Part shown: piece after piece, positions 34,805 through 44,268 of the stretch | Layout: every line of letters starts with the position of its first letter | Numbering within the stretch: position 1 is the stretch's first letter | Assembly: GCF_002157465.1 (NCBI RefSeq) | Contig: NZ_NHOC01000003.1 | Location: 109,930 to 173,929 of the forward strand | From: Butyricicoccus porcorum | GTDB lineage: Bacteria > Bacillota > Clostridia > Oscillospirales > Butyricicoccaceae | Length of the DNA: 64,000 nucleotides | Direction of reading: 5' to 3' | Position numbers and translations under genes: made by a program | The notes under the pieces: model-generated | Seen by the model: only the letters and a program-made list of their open reading frames with translations | The model's database searches: none | Told to the model about the DNA's origin: nothing

Positions 34805-34858
34805 GCTATGCGCCTCCTTTCCGGTCTCTGCCGGTTTGGTTTTCCTGTTTACAGGCAC

Positions 34859-34887
34859 AGTATAACGCAACATTCCTATGAATACAA
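34859..34887 (-). promoter_or_regulatory. Promoter for the 40-residue small gene
   Basis: On the minus strand TTGTAT and TATACT with 17 bases between, about 55 bases before the ATG. Confidence 0.5.
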
Positions 34888-34956
34888 TCGCCAAATCCAT
34901 CGAAATCATCCCCGGGTAAACCCAGGTAAACTGTATCTGTTCCCTTTTACCATAAT

Positions 34957-34982
34957 CCCTGTTTTGTTTGTCTCAAACAGGG
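34957..34982. other. Stem-loop upstream of symporter
   Basis: CCCTGTTT and AAACAGGG arms, 10-base loop, followed by ATTTTTAC. Terminator-like on the plus strand, although no plus-strand gene precedes it closely. Confidence 0.4.
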
Positions 34983-35032
34983 ATTTTTACCAAAGAAACC
35001 TCTTGATTCGCGGGTAAAATACCGCTTTAATC

Positions 35033-35047
35033 TAGTAAAATTTACTA
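35033..35047. promoter_or_regulatory. Candidate LacI-type operator
   Basis: Perfect 15-bp palindrome TAGTAAAATTTACTA, about 190 bases before the symporter ATG. GTAAA half-sites recur nearby (GGGTAAA at 34914 and 35012, GGTAAA at 34925). Size and symmetry fit GalR/LacI operators; binding is inferred. Confidence 0.5.
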
Positions 35048-35060
35048 AAATTATATAAAA

Positions 35061-35109
35061 CAGTGAAAATCTGCAATTTTATTTTTATTTCCAGTTAACA
35101 TTTTCACTG
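35061..35109. promoter_or_regulatory. Inverted repeat in symporter promoter region
   Basis: CAGTGAAAAT and ATTTTCACTG, ten bases each, 29 bases apart. Could be paired sites for the AraC-type regulator encoded downstream or a cruciform. A TATACT box at 35154-35159 is the best -10 for the symporter gene. Confidence 0.4.
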
Positions 35110-35239
35110 GTATTTGGTGCAAATCAGGCTGTTTTCTTTTGCAGCAATATTTTATACTATGTAACAGAAAAAGGGGATAACGTGCACGAAACTCCTTCTA
35201 TTCGAACCAAAAAGTTCACTAACATGGAGGTAACGAATT

Positions 35240-36688
35240 ATGGCAAATGAAAACAATACCGGCAGACTGCCGGCCCGCCAGAAATATGCGTTCGGCATCG
35301 GCGCAATCGGCAAGGATGCAATCTGTAATCTGGTAGGCGCATTCCTGATGCTGTATTTCACCGATACGCTGGGTCTGAATCCGGCATTCGTCGGCGTACT
35401 GTTCGCAGTTGCAAGAATCTGGGACGCAATCAATGACCCGATGATGGGTATGATCTGCGACAACACCCGCACCCGCTTTGGCAAATTCCGTATCTGGCTG
35501 ACCATCGGCACGCTGGTCAACTCGGTATTCTTTATTCTTCTGTTCACCACACTGGGCATTGAAAAAGGCTCCACCACCATGTACATCTACGTTTCCGTTA
35601 TGTACATCCTGTACGGCATGACCTATACCATCATGGACGTTCCGTACTGGTCCTGGCTGCCGAACCTGTCCTCCAATCCCCACGAGCGCGAAAGCATCTC
35701 GGTTATTCCGCGTATCTTCGCTTCCTTTGGCGGCTTTATCGTCTGCACCTTCGGTCTGCGCTTTATCAACATGTTCAACAATATGTTCGGCGACAACTCC
35801 GTTATGCAGGAGCAGGCTGACGGTTCCTTCCTGAACATTTCCGAAACCGGCTTTACCGCAATTGCTGTCTGCATCGTTGTTCTGTTCATCGTGTGCATCG
35901 GCATCACCGTATTCAACGTAAAGGAAAAGCCCACCACCGGCGCCGGTACAGCAAACAGGACCGGTCTGAAGGAGACCTTCTCCATCATCATCCACAACGA
36001 TCAGCTGGTTGCCTTCATCGGCCTGCTGCTGACCTTCAACCTGGCTACCCAGCTGCTCAAGGCATTCTCTGTTTACTACTTCAAGGAAGTGTGCCTGGCT
36101 GCTGACCTGTACTCTGTATTCGGCTTCACCATCATCTTCGAGATGATCGGCCTGTTCCTGTTCCCGGTTATTGCACGCCATCTGGCACGTGAAAAGGTTT
36201 ACTTCCTGGCCTGCGGCCTGCCGGTTATCGCAATGGCTGCCCTGGCAATCTGCGGCTACATCTGCCCGACCAGCTATGCTGCTGTTATCGCATGCTGCGC
36301 ATTCCTGTTCTTCGGTTCCGGCCTGTCCCTGGGCACCACCACCTGCTGCATCGCTGACGTTATCGACTACGGCGAAGTGAAGTTCGGCAAGCGTAACGAA
36401 GCAATTACCTGCTCCGCGCAGACCTTCCTGATGAAGGCTGCACAGGCTGTTACCGGTCTGTTGTCCGGTGTTGGCCTGTCCCTGGTTGGCTACAACGCAG
36501 CCATGGCCGGTCATCAGTCCGCCGGTACCATTCTGGGCATCCGCGTCCTGATGTTCGTCATCCCGATCATTCTGTGCGTCATCAGCTTCCTCATCTTCAA
36601 GTGCGTTTACAAGCTGAAGGGTGAGAGACTGTCTGAGCTGACCAACGAGGTCAACGCTCTGCACGCTGCTCAGCCGGCTGCTGAATAA
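35240..36688 (+). CDS. GPH-family sugar:cation symporter (MelB/LacS type)
   Basis: 482 residues, 12 membrane segments of the MFS glycoside-pentoside-hexuronide family. Signatures: [40 protein letters not shown] then RFGKFRIWL, the mid loop region with [20 protein letters not shown]. No C-terminal IIA domain, so not the regulated LacS form. SD GGAGGTAACGAATT. It precedes an alpha-galactosidase, so melibiose, raffinose-type or other alpha-galactosides are likely substrates (inference). Confidence 0.93.
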   Translation: MANENNTGRLPARQKYAFGIGAIGKDAICNLVGAFLMLYFTDTLGLNPAFVGVLFAVARIWDAINDPMMGMICDNTRTRFGKFRIWLTIGTLVNSVFFILLFTTLGIEKGSTTMYIYVSVMYILYGMTYTIMDVPYWSWLPNLSSNPHERESISVIPRIFASFGGFIVCTFGLRFINMFNNMFGDNSVMQEQADGSFLNISETGFTAIAVCIVVLFIVCIGITVFNVKEKPTTGAGTANRTGLKETFSIIIHNDQLVAFIGLLLTFNLATQLLKAFSVYYFKEVCLAADLYSVFGFTIIFEMIGLFLFPVIARHLAREKVYFLACGLPVIAMAALAICGYICPTSYAAVIACCAFLFFGSGLSLGTTTCCIADVIDYGEVKFGKRNEAITCSAQTFLMKAAQAVTGLLSGVGLSLVGYNAAMAGHQSAGTILGIRVLMFVIPIILCVISFLIFKCVYKLKGERLSELTNEVNALHAAQPAAE

Positions 36689-36810
36689 TTTCATTCACCA
36701 ACCCGTTCCTATCTATCCATACATAAGGCTTTGGGAAGGGCAGAACATGCCCTTCCCGGAACCGAAATAAGTCAGAAGAACAACTTTTTTGTAAAGAGAG
36801 AGGCGATCCC

Positions 36811-39051
36811 ATGCAAATCCTGTACCATGAATCCAGCCGCACCTTCCATCTGTGCAACAACAGCATCAGCTATATCATCAAGGTTCTGCCAAACGACCAG
36901 CTGGGAAACCTGTATTTTGGCAAGGCCATCCGTGACTGTGAATCCTTTGACCACCTGATGGAGATGAATCATCGTCCGATGACCTCCTACGTGTTTGAAG
37001 GTAACAAGACATTCTCACTCGATCATATCAAGCAGGAATACCCGTCCTACGGTACCACGGATTACCGGCACCCCGCATTGGAGATCGTGCAGCCCAACGG
37101 CAGCCGCATCACCAACTTTACCTATATCTCCCATTCGATCACCCCCGGCAAGCCGGCGCTGGAAAACCTGCCGGCTACCTACACCGAACAGGAGGATGAG
37201 GCACAGACCCTTACCTTCCATCTGCGTGATGCGCTGCTCGGTGCAGAGCTGGATTTATACTATACCCTGTTCGCTGACCGTCCGGTGATCACCCGCAGCG
37301 CCCGTTTTGTCAACAACGGCAGCATGGATCTGCATCTGACCACTGCCATGAGCCTGAATCTGGATCTGCCGGATTCCAACTATGATTTCGTACATTTTTC
37401 CGGCGCATGGGCACGGGAACGGCACATGAAAACCCGCCATCTGGAGGCAGGCATCCAGAGTGTGGAATCCACCCGGGGCACTTCTTCCCACAACCACAAT
37501 CCCTTTATCATCCTCAAGCGCCCGGAAACCACGGAATTTTCCGGCGAAGCCATTGGCTTCAGCCTGGTATACTCCGGTAACTTTCTGGCACAGGTAGAGG
37601 TGGACAGCTGGGATACCACCCGTGTTACCATGGGCATCAATCCCTTCCAGTTCGACTGGAAGCTGGAACCGGGCGAGCATTTCCAGACCCCGGAGGCTGT
37701 CATGGTTTACTCCACCGAAGGCCTCAACGGCATGAGCCAGACCTTCCACAAGCTGTATCAGAAGCGTCTGGCACGGGGCTACTGGCGTGACCGTCCCCGT
37801 CCGATTCTGATTAACAACTGGGAAGCTACCTACTTTGATTTTACCGAAGATAAGCTGGTCAAAATCGCAGAAACTGCCAAGAATGACGGCGTGGAGCTGT
37901 TCGTTCTGGACGACGGCTGGTTCGGCGCACGCTGCAACGACTTCGCCGGTCTGGGTGACTGGGTTGCCAATCCGGATCGTCTGGCAAACGGCATCACTGG
38001 CCTTGCGGAACGCATTGACCAGTTGGGCTTGAAGTTTGGTTTATGGTTTGAGCCGGAAATGGTCAACAAGGATTCCGACCTGTTCCGTGCCCATCCCGAC
38101 TGGCGCATCTGTACGCCAAACCGCCGGGCTTCCCATGGCCGCAATCAGTTTGTCCTGGATTTCACCCGCCAGGAGGTTGTGGATGCCATCTATGAGATGA
38201 TGGCAAAGATCCTGTCCGAGGCAAAGGTATCCTACATCAAATGGGATATGAACCGCTGCATTTCTGAAGCCTTTTCCGCTTCCCTGCCGGCTGACCGTCA
38301 GGGTGAGCTGTTCCATCGCTATATTCTGGGTGTTTATCAGCTGTATGACCGTCTGACCACCCGTTTCCCTCATGTGCTGTTTGAATCCTGTGCATCCGGC
38401 GGCGGACGCTTTGATCCGGGTCTGCTGTACTACGCACCCCAGGGCTGGACAAGTGATGATTCCGATGCCATTGAGCGTCTGAAAATCCAGTACGGCACCT
38501 CCATGTGCTATCCCATCAGCAGCATCGGCGCACATGTTTCCGCCGTTCCGAATCATCAGATTTTCCGCACCACGCCCATTGACACCCGTGCCAATGTGGC
38601 GCACTTCGGCACCTTTGGCTATGAGCTCGATTTGAACAAGCTCTCCGATGAGGAGCGGGAAAAGGTACGTGAACAGATCAAATTCATGAAGGAATATCGT
38701 GAAGTGCTGCAGTTCGGTACATTCTACCGCCTTATCAGCCCGTTTGACAACAGCAATTTCGCTTCATGGATGGTTGTCAGCGAGGATAAGAAAACCGCAC
38801 TGGTAGGTTATTATAAAATTCTCAATCAGGTCAACGCAGGCTATCACCGTGTCAAGCTGTGCGGCTTGGACCCGAATCTTTGCTACAACGTAACGGGCTA
38901 CCGTGAGAACCCTGCATCCTGTCATTATGGTGACGAGTTGATGCATGTAGGTCTGCTCACCACTGACGGCGCATCCGGTCAGCCGGATGAAAGCAAGGAG
39001 CATGTCAGTCATGATTTCGACTCCTGCATCTTTGTGCTCCGAGCACAGTAA
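36811..39051 (+). CDS. Alpha-galactosidase, GH36
   Basis: 746 residues, the usual length of intracellular GH36 enzymes (AgaA/RafA type). It hydrolyses terminal alpha-1,6-galactose from melibiose and raffinose-family sugars. Seen: N-terminal beta domain, the catalytic barrel with NNWEATYFDF, ELFVLDDGWFG, GLWFEPEMVNKDSDL, the nucleophile motif YIKWDMNR near residue 476, SCASGGGRFDPG, and the acid/base Asp in WTSDDSDAIERL near 546. No signal peptide, so it acts on imported sugar. SD AGAGAGGCGAT. Second gene of the symporter operon. Confidence 0.95.
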   Translation: MQILYHESSRTFHLCNNSISYIIKVLPNDQLGNLYFGKAIRDCESFDHLMEMNHRPMTSYVFEGNKTFSLDHIKQEYPSYGTTDYRHPALEIVQPNGSRITNFTYISHSITPGKPALENLPATYTEQEDEAQTLTFHLRDALLGAELDLYYTLFADRPVITRSARFVNNGSMDLHLTTAMSLNLDLPDSNYDFVHFSGAWARERHMKTRHLEAGIQSVESTRGTSSHNHNPFIILKRPETTEFSGEAIGFSLVYSGNFLAQVEVDSWDTTRVTMGINPFQFDWKLEPGEHFQTPEAVMVYSTEGLNGMSQTFHKLYQKRLARGYWRDRPRPILINNWEATYFDFTEDKLVKIAETAKNDGVELFVLDDGWFGARCNDFAGLGDWVANPDRLANGITGLAERIDQLGLKFGLWFEPEMVNKDSDLFRAHPDWRICTPNRRASHGRNQFVLDFTRQEVVDAIYEMMAKILSEAKVSYIKWDMNRCISEAFSASLPADRQGELFHRYILGVYQLYDRLTTRFPHVLFESCASGGGRFDPGLLYYAPQGWTSDDSDAIERLKIQYGTSMCYPISSIGAHVSAVPNHQIFRTTPIDTRANVAHFGTFGYELDLNKLSDEEREKVREQIKFMKEYREVLQFGTFYRLISPFDNSNFASWMVVSEDKKTALVGYYKILNQVNAGYHRVKLCGLDPNLCYNVTGYRENPASCHYGDELMHVGLLTTDGASGQPDESKEHVSHDFDSCIFVLRAQ

Positions 39052-39093
39052 CAATTGCTTATCTCTCTTCTTTCTATTTTTTCTCTCTTTTTA

Positions 39094-39133
39094 GATGCAA
39101 AACCGACACAGGAAACTGTGCCGGTCTTGCGTC
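39094..39133. terminator. Intrinsic terminator between convergent genes
   Basis: GATGCAAAACCGACACAG pairs with CTGTGCCGGTCTTGCGTC, loop GAAA; T-rich tract before it serves the minus-strand gene. Ends both the galactosidase and the AraC gene. Confidence 0.75.
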
Positions 39134-39134
39134 A

Positions 39135-40013
39135 TCAAAATTGTTTTTTTCTGCGCATCTGCTCAATACTCATGTGCTGAATTTCACGGGTCGTCTTGCG
39201 GTACTGGGATGGTGTCATACCGGTTTTGAGCTTAAATGCCTTGGAAAACACCAATGGGTCACGATACCCGCACATACTCGCAATGGTCCCGATAGGCAAT
39301 GCCGTAATGGTCAGCTGTTCTTTGGCACGGGTCAGACGGAAATTGGCCAGATATTCGCTGGGCGAGGTATGCAGGATAGTCTGGAACAACGTGGACAGGT
39401 AATTCCGGCTGATCTCCAGATGCTCTGCAATGTCCCGTACCCGGATATCCTCCGCATAGTGCTCCTGAATGTATTCCACCGCCGTGCGTACATAATAATT
39501 CTGCTGCTCCGGATAAACCATATCCCGCTGTCTGGATAAATCCCGTGCCAGATGGGCAAAAAAGCGGTACAGCAGGGACTCCATCTCCAGCATGTCCGGC
39601 AAATCCTCTGCCTCACAGTGCAGCATGGATTTCACCACATCCAGCAGCTGCTCCCCGCAGTCCCCATGGAAGGTGGGCATGCTCACGGTCAGTCCCATTT
39701 CCTCCAGCAGCTTTTTGGCACGGGTACCGTCAAAGCCAATCCACAGGTATGTCCATGGATCGGCTTGATCAGCTTCATAGAACGTCATGACATTGGGTTC
39801 AATCAGAAAGCCCTGATCCTTCTCCAGTTCATAGGTCCGGCCGCCGAGCTGATATCTCCCTTTTCCCTTTAGTACATAATGCACAATATAATTGGGACGG
39901 ACCGCCGGTCCGAAGCTGTGTCCCGGCTGGCACAGGGAATACCCGCAAAAGCACAGATACAGCTCCTGATTCTGTCGTTTCCTTTCCATTGTCCGTACAT
40001 AGGATTCCTCCAC
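39135..40013 (-). CDS. AraC-family regulator (MsmR/RafR-like)
   Basis: 292 residues. N-terminal cupin sugar-binding domain (GPAVRPNYIVHYVLKGKGRY; DQGFLIEPNVMTFYEADQAD) and a C-terminal double helix-turn-helix (IRVRDIAEHLEISRNYLSTL; PIGTIASMCGYRDPLVFSKA then FKLKTGMTPSQYRK). The GTG start follows AGGAGG by eight bases; an ATG further in would be poorly served. Divergent from galK, and probably an activator of galactoside use. The galactose cluster thus has two regulators. Confidence 0.9.
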   Translation of the reverse strand: MEESYVRTMERKRQNQELYLCFCGYSLCQPGHSFGPAVRPNYIVHYVLKGKGRYQLGGRTYELEKDQGFLIEPNVMTFYEADQADPWTYLWIGFDGTRAKKLLEEMGLTVSMPTFHGDCGEQLLDVVKSMLHCEAEDLPDMLEMESLLYRFFAHLARDLSRQRDMVYPEQQNYYVRTAVEYIQEHYAEDIRVRDIAEHLEISRNYLSTLFQTILHTSPSEYLANFRLTRAKEQLTITALPIGTIASMCGYRDPLVFSKAFKLKTGMTPSQYRKTTREIQHMSIEQMRRKKQF

Positions 40014-40101
40014 CGGACATCCCTCCTATCCCCAAAATCGTTTTATTATATAGTGTAACATAAACCCTTGATAAAATCTACCTGACAAAAAAACGAGGTG
40101 A

Positions 40102-41400
40102 ATGGTCTTGATTCTTTTGGAACAAGCAGAACTTACTTTACGAACCGGCGGCATGGATGCTGCCATCAGCAGCGTGTATGGCTGCAGCACGGAGGCGGTA
40201 GACCCTTACCGCGGCCGTCTGCTGCATGTCATCGACGGCTATCGTACTGCTTTCGGACGCACGGATGAAATCGAACTGTTCAGTGCACCGGGACGTACCG
40301 AGCTGGGCGGCAACCATACTGACCACCAGCACGGCAATGTGCTGGCGGCAAGTGTCAATCTGGACATCGTCTCCTGTGCAGCACCCAATGACAGCATGGT
40401 CATCCGTATCCAGTCGGAAGGCTATCCGGCAGATGAGGTAGATCTGACCGACCTGACGCCCCATCCGGAGGAAACCAACCGTACCGCCGCCCTGATCCGT
40501 GGTGTTGCGGCAGCAGCCCATAAGCGCGGCTTTGAAATCAAAGGCTTTGATGCCTATATGACCAGCAACGTACTCAGCGGCTCCGGTCTGTCCTCTTCTG
40601 CGGCATATGAAACCATCATCGGTGTCATGATTAACCGTTTCTTCTGCGGCGGTGAGCTGACTGCTATTGATATCGCCAAAATCGGACAGTATGCGGAAAA
40701 TATTTACTTCGGCAAGCCCTGCGGTCTGATGGATCAGATGGCATCCTCCGTGGGCGGCATTGTGGCAATTGATTTCCAGAATGAAGCAGAACCGAAGGTG
40801 CAGCGCATCAGCTATGACATGCATGCCAGTGAGCATTCCCTGTGCATCATCGACACCGGCGGAGACCATGCAGAACTGACCAGCGATTATGCCGCTATCC
40901 CCCGTGAAATGGGCGAGGTTGCCGCAGCCTTTGGCAAAACCGTCCTGCGGGATGTACCGGAAGCGGATTTTGTCCGTTCCATCCCGTCCCTGCGCCGTCA
41001 GCTGGGTGACCGTGCCGTCCTGCGTGCCATGCATTTCTTTGCGGAAAACCGCCGTGCCGTAGCGGAAAAGGAAGCACTGGAAATGGGCAACTTTGAACGA
41101 TTCCGCCAGCTGGTTCGCCGTTCCGGACGTTCCTCTGCCATGTACTTACAGAATGTCTACACCGGTGTCAATCCGGAGCATCAGGATATGTCCATTGCAC
41201 TGGCACTGGCTGAAACCATTCTGGAAGGCCGTGGTGCAGTACGTGTCCATGGCGGTGGTTTTGCGGGTACCATTCAGGCCTTTGTCCCCAATGACATGGT
41301 ACCATATTTCAAGGCAACCATTGAAGCGGCACTTGGGAAAGATATGTGTCATATCCTGACCATCCGTCCGGCAGGCGGCGTAGTTCTCATGACAGAATAA
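40102..41400 (+). CDS. galK: Galactokinase
   Basis: 432 residues, GHMP kinase; phosphorylates galactose at C1 with ATP. Signature APGRTELGGNHTDHQHGNVL near residue 62, ATP loop VLSGSGLSSSAAYE near 152, and RVHGGGFAGTIQAFVP near 380. It has about 40 extra N-terminal residues compared with E. coli GalK, as in related Clostridia. SD AACGAGGTGA. First gene of galK-galE-galT, divergent from the AraC regulator. Confidence 0.95.
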   Translation: MVLILLEQAELTLRTGGMDAAISSVYGCSTEAVDPYRGRLLHVIDGYRTAFGRTDEIELFSAPGRTELGGNHTDHQHGNVLAASVNLDIVSCAAPNDSMVIRIQSEGYPADEVDLTDLTPHPEETNRTAALIRGVAAAAHKRGFEIKGFDAYMTSNVLSGSGLSSSAAYETIIGVMINRFFCGGELTAIDIAKIGQYAENIYFGKPCGLMDQMASSVGGIVAIDFQNEAEPKVQRISYDMHASEHSLCIIDTGGDHAELTSDYAAIPREMGEVAAAFGKTVLRDVPEADFVRSIPSLRRQLGDRAVLRAMHFFAENRRAVAEKEALEMGNFERFRQLVRRSGRSSAMYLQNVYTGVNPEHQDMSIALALAETILEGRGAVRVHGGGFAGTIQAFVPNDMVPYFKATIEAALGKDMCHILTIRPAGGVVLMTE

Positions 41401-41422
41401 CATACAGGGAGGAAATATTATC

Positions 41423-42412
41423 ATGGCAATTCTCGTATTAGGCGGTGCCGGTTACATCGGCTCTCATACCGTATATGAACTCATTGACGCAGGCAAAGAG
41501 GTCGTCATTGCAGACAATCTGGAAACCGGACATATCGAAGCTGTACATCCCAAGGCAAAATTTTATCAGGGCGATATCCGTGACAGAGCATTTGTTGATT
41601 CTGTTTTTGACAATGAACAGATTGATGGCGTCATCCATTTCGCTGCAAATTCTCTGGTAGGCGAGTCTATGACCAATCCGCTGAAGTATTATGACAACAA
41701 CCTGTGCGGTACCAAGGTGCTGCTGGAATCCATGGTGGCACATGGCATCGACAAAATCGTATTCTCCTCCACTGCTGCTACTTATGGCGAGCCGGAGCGT
41801 GTGCCGATTCTGGAAACCGACCGCACGGAACCCACCAACTGCTACGGTGAAACCAAGCTGTCCATGGAAAAGATGTTCAAATGGACTGGTCTGGCTCATG
41901 GTTTACGGTTCGTGTCTCTGCGGTATTTCAATGCCTGCGGCGCCCATGTTTCCGGCAAAATCGGTGAGGCACACAACCCGGAATCCCATCTGATTCCGCT
42001 GATTTTGCAGGTGCCAAATGGCAAGCGTGAGTTCATCTCCATCTTTGGTGACGACTACGACACCAAGGACGGCACCTGTATTCGTGACTACATCCATGTC
42101 ACCGATCTGGCTCAGGCACATATTTTGGCGATGGATTATCTGATGAAGGGCGGCGAAAGCAACATCTTCAATCTGGGCAACGGTGTCGGCTTTACCGTAA
42201 AGGAAGTCATTGATACCGCACGTGAAGTTACCGGTCATCCGATCCCGGCAAAGACCACACCCCGCCGCGCAGGCGACCCGGCTCAGCTGATTGCCTCCAG
42301 CGAAAAGGCACGTTCTGTACTGGGCTGGCATCCGGAGCATGCTGACCTGCGGGAAATCATCGAAACCGCATGGAACTGGCATAAAAACCACCCGAATGGC
42401 TTTGCGGACTAA
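41423..42412 (+). CDS. galE: UDP-glucose 4-epimerase
   Basis: 329 residues, extended short-chain dehydrogenase. Interconverts UDP-galactose and UDP-glucose with bound NAD. Rossmann GGAGYIGSHTVYEL at the start, SSTAATYGEPE (catalytic Ser/Thr), NCYGETKLSMEKM (YxxxK), RYFNACGAHVSGKIGEAHNP. SD GGGAGGAAAT 22 bases after galK. Complete. Confidence 0.96.
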   Translation: MAILVLGGAGYIGSHTVYELIDAGKEVVIADNLETGHIEAVHPKAKFYQGDIRDRAFVDSVFDNEQIDGVIHFAANSLVGESMTNPLKYYDNNLCGTKVLLESMVAHGIDKIVFSSTAATYGEPERVPILETDRTEPTNCYGETKLSMEKMFKWTGLAHGLRFVSLRYFNACGAHVSGKIGEAHNPESHLIPLILQVPNGKREFISIFGDDYDTKDGTCIRDYIHVTDLAQAHILAMDYLMKGGESNIFNLGNGVGFTVKEVIDTAREVTGHPIPAKTTPRRAGDPAQLIASSEKARSVLGWHPEHADLREIIETAWNWHKNHPNGFAD

Positions 42413-42422
42413 GGAGGATCAT

Positions 42423-43919
42423 ATGCTGGATTATATGAGTGTAAAAAAGCTGGTTACCTATGGCATCCGTACCGGCATGCTGTCCCCATCCGATGAAGTG
42501 TGGGCAGTCAATCAGCTGCTGGAGGTCCTGCAGATGGATTCCTATGAGGACCCCCAGGAGGAAATCGGTGACATCGACCTACCAGAGATACTGGATCGAT
42601 TATGTGACTGTGCGCTGGAATCCGGTGTGCTGACAGAAAACAGCATTGTCTACCGTGACCTGTTTGACACAAAACTGATGGGGGCCATCACGCCGATGCC
42701 GAGCCAGGTACAGAAAAAATTCTTTGATCTGTATGAGGAAAACCCGCAGGCGGCTACCGACTGGTACTACAAATTCAGTCAGGATACCAACTATATCCGC
42801 CGGGATCGCATTGCGAAGGATGTCAAGTGGGTAGCTCCCACAGAATACGGTGATCTGGACATCACCATCAACCTGTCCAAGCCGGAAAAGGACCCGAAAG
42901 CGATTGCAGCGGCAAAAAACATGCCGGCTGCCTCCTATCCCAAGTGCCTGCTGTGCCGGGAAAATGAGGGCTATGCAGGACGGGTCAACCATCCGGCACG
43001 CCAGAATCATCGCATCATTCCGGTGACCATCAATGACAGTGACTGGTTTATGCAGTATTCGCCTTACGTATACTACAATGAGCACTGCATTGTGTTCAAT
43101 TCTCAGCATACCCCGATGAAAATTGAACCGGCAACCTTCCGCAAGCTGCTGGATTTCGTCAAGCAGTTCCCGCACTATTTTGTGGGCTCCAATGCAGACC
43201 TGCCCATTGTAGGCGGCTCGATTCTGGCACATGACCATTTCCAGGGCGGACATTATACCTTTGCCATGGAAAAGGCACCGGTGGAAACACCGCTGACCTT
43301 TGATGGCTTTGATAATGTGGAGGCAGGTATTGTCAAGTGGCCCATGTCGGTCATCCGTCTGCGCAGCAGTGATGACAACGCACTGGTGGAGCTGGGCGCA
43401 AGCATTCTGGCTGCATGGCGGGGCTATACCGATGAATCTGCCTTTGTTTTCGCAGAGACTGACGGCGAGCCCCATAACACGATTACCCCGATTGCCCGCA
43501 TGAGGGATAGAAAATATGAGCTTGATCTGGTATTGCGCAACAATATTACCACAGAGGAGCATCCTCTGGGCGTGTATCACCCCCACGCGGAGCTGCACCA
43601 TATCAAGAAAGAAAACATCGGTCTGATTGAAGTCATGGGTCTGGCAGTCCTGCCGGCACGTTTGAAGGAAGAATTGCAGGTTCTGGCAGATGCACTGGTT
43701 TCCGGCGGGAATATCCGGGCAGACGAACGCATTTCCAAACATGCGGACTGGGCAGAGAAACTGAAAACACGCTATACCTTTACCACGGACAATGTCATGG
43801 ACATCGTGCAGAAGGAAGTGGGCATCGCGTTCTCCAAGGTATTGGAGCATGCAGGCGTATTCAAGCGTGATGAGGCAGGCCATGCTGCATTCCTCCGCTT
43901 TATCTCTTCGATTGGCTAA
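42423..43919 (+). CDS. galT: Galactose-1-phosphate uridylyltransferase, Firmicutes type
   Basis: 498 residues. Transfers UMP from UDP-glucose to galactose-1-phosphate. It belongs to the longer GalT2 class of Firmicutes: PKCLLCRENEGYAGRVNHPA, VYYNEHCIVFNSQHTPMKIE, and the active HDHFQGGHYTFAMEKA segment (family H-x-H-x-H-like). The ATG was chosen for AAGGAGG seven bases before it; a longer upstream frame overlaps galE. Last gene of the Leloir operon. Confidence 0.95.
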   Translation: MLDYMSVKKLVTYGIRTGMLSPSDEVWAVNQLLEVLQMDSYEDPQEEIGDIDLPEILDRLCDCALESGVLTENSIVYRDLFDTKLMGAITPMPSQVQKKFFDLYEENPQAATDWYYKFSQDTNYIRRDRIAKDVKWVAPTEYGDLDITINLSKPEKDPKAIAAAKNMPAASYPKCLLCRENEGYAGRVNHPARQNHRIIPVTINDSDWFMQYSPYVYYNEHCIVFNSQHTPMKIEPATFRKLLDFVKQFPHYFVGSNADLPIVGGSILAHDHFQGGHYTFAMEKAPVETPLTFDGFDNVEAGIVKWPMSVIRLRSSDDNALVELGASILAAWRGYTDESAFVFAETDGEPHNTITPIARMRDRKYELDLVLRNNITTEEHPLGVYHPHAELHHIKKENIGLIEVMGLAVLPARLKEELQVLADALVSGGNIRADERISKHADWAEKLKTRYTFTTDNVMDIVQKEVGIAFSKVLEHAGVFKRDEAGHAAFLRFISSIG

Positions 43920-43985
43920 TTCCTTATTCCACACCGCCTGTGTTTTGCGGAATGACCGACACAAACGCAGGCGTCATAAACACCC

Positions 43986-44026
43986 ATCCCCTCCCTGCTT
44001 CGGAACAGCTCCGTCGGGGAGGGGAT
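43986..44026. terminator. Intrinsic terminator after galT
   Basis: ATCCCCTCCCTG pairs with CGGGGAGGGGATT (minor mismatch) around an inner CGGAACAGCTCCG stem; followed by TTCTTCTGT. Lies about 70 bases after the galT stop. Confidence 0.7.
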
Positions 44027-44048
44027 TCTTCTGTAACGGGTCTATGTA

Positions 44049-44207
44049 TTCCCTTATACTGACTTGATCTGCCATATAATCTTCTTCCAGATGATTCCGA
44101 ATATATTGTTTGATAATCTTTTCATTCTTTCCTACGATATCGACATAGTATCCTCTTGCCCAGAAACTTCTTCCTCCGTATTTATATTTGAGGTGATGTT
44201 GTATCAT
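44049..44207 (-). pseudogene. IS200/IS605 TnpA C-terminal fragment
   Basis: Reads LKYKYGGRSFWARGYYVDIV then GKNEKIIKQYIRNHLEEDY, the end of the Y1 (HUH) transposase with its SFWARGYYV motif and C-terminal helix. The first two thirds, including the HUH motif, are gone. Confidence 0.8.
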
Positions 44208-44268
44208 TTTAGTTGACAACTTATTCTCAGGATTAAAAATATAATCAAGAGAAAAGGAGACAACAACG

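Noticed and set aside
34659-34865. Plus-strand frame of 68 codons after the LacI terminator
   Set aside because: Starts within the terminator region and lies opposite the better-supported 40-codon minus-strand gene.
35219-36694. 491-codon open frame on the minus strand opposite the symporter gene
   Set aside because: It mirrors the GPH symporter, whose motifs are unmistakable; the protein is a low-complexity mix rich in Q, D and G, typical of antisense frames in GC-rich genes.
42600-43964. 454-codon frame opposite galT, and similar frames opposite galK, galE and the galactosidase
   Set aside because: All are shadows of strongly biased codon use in real genes.
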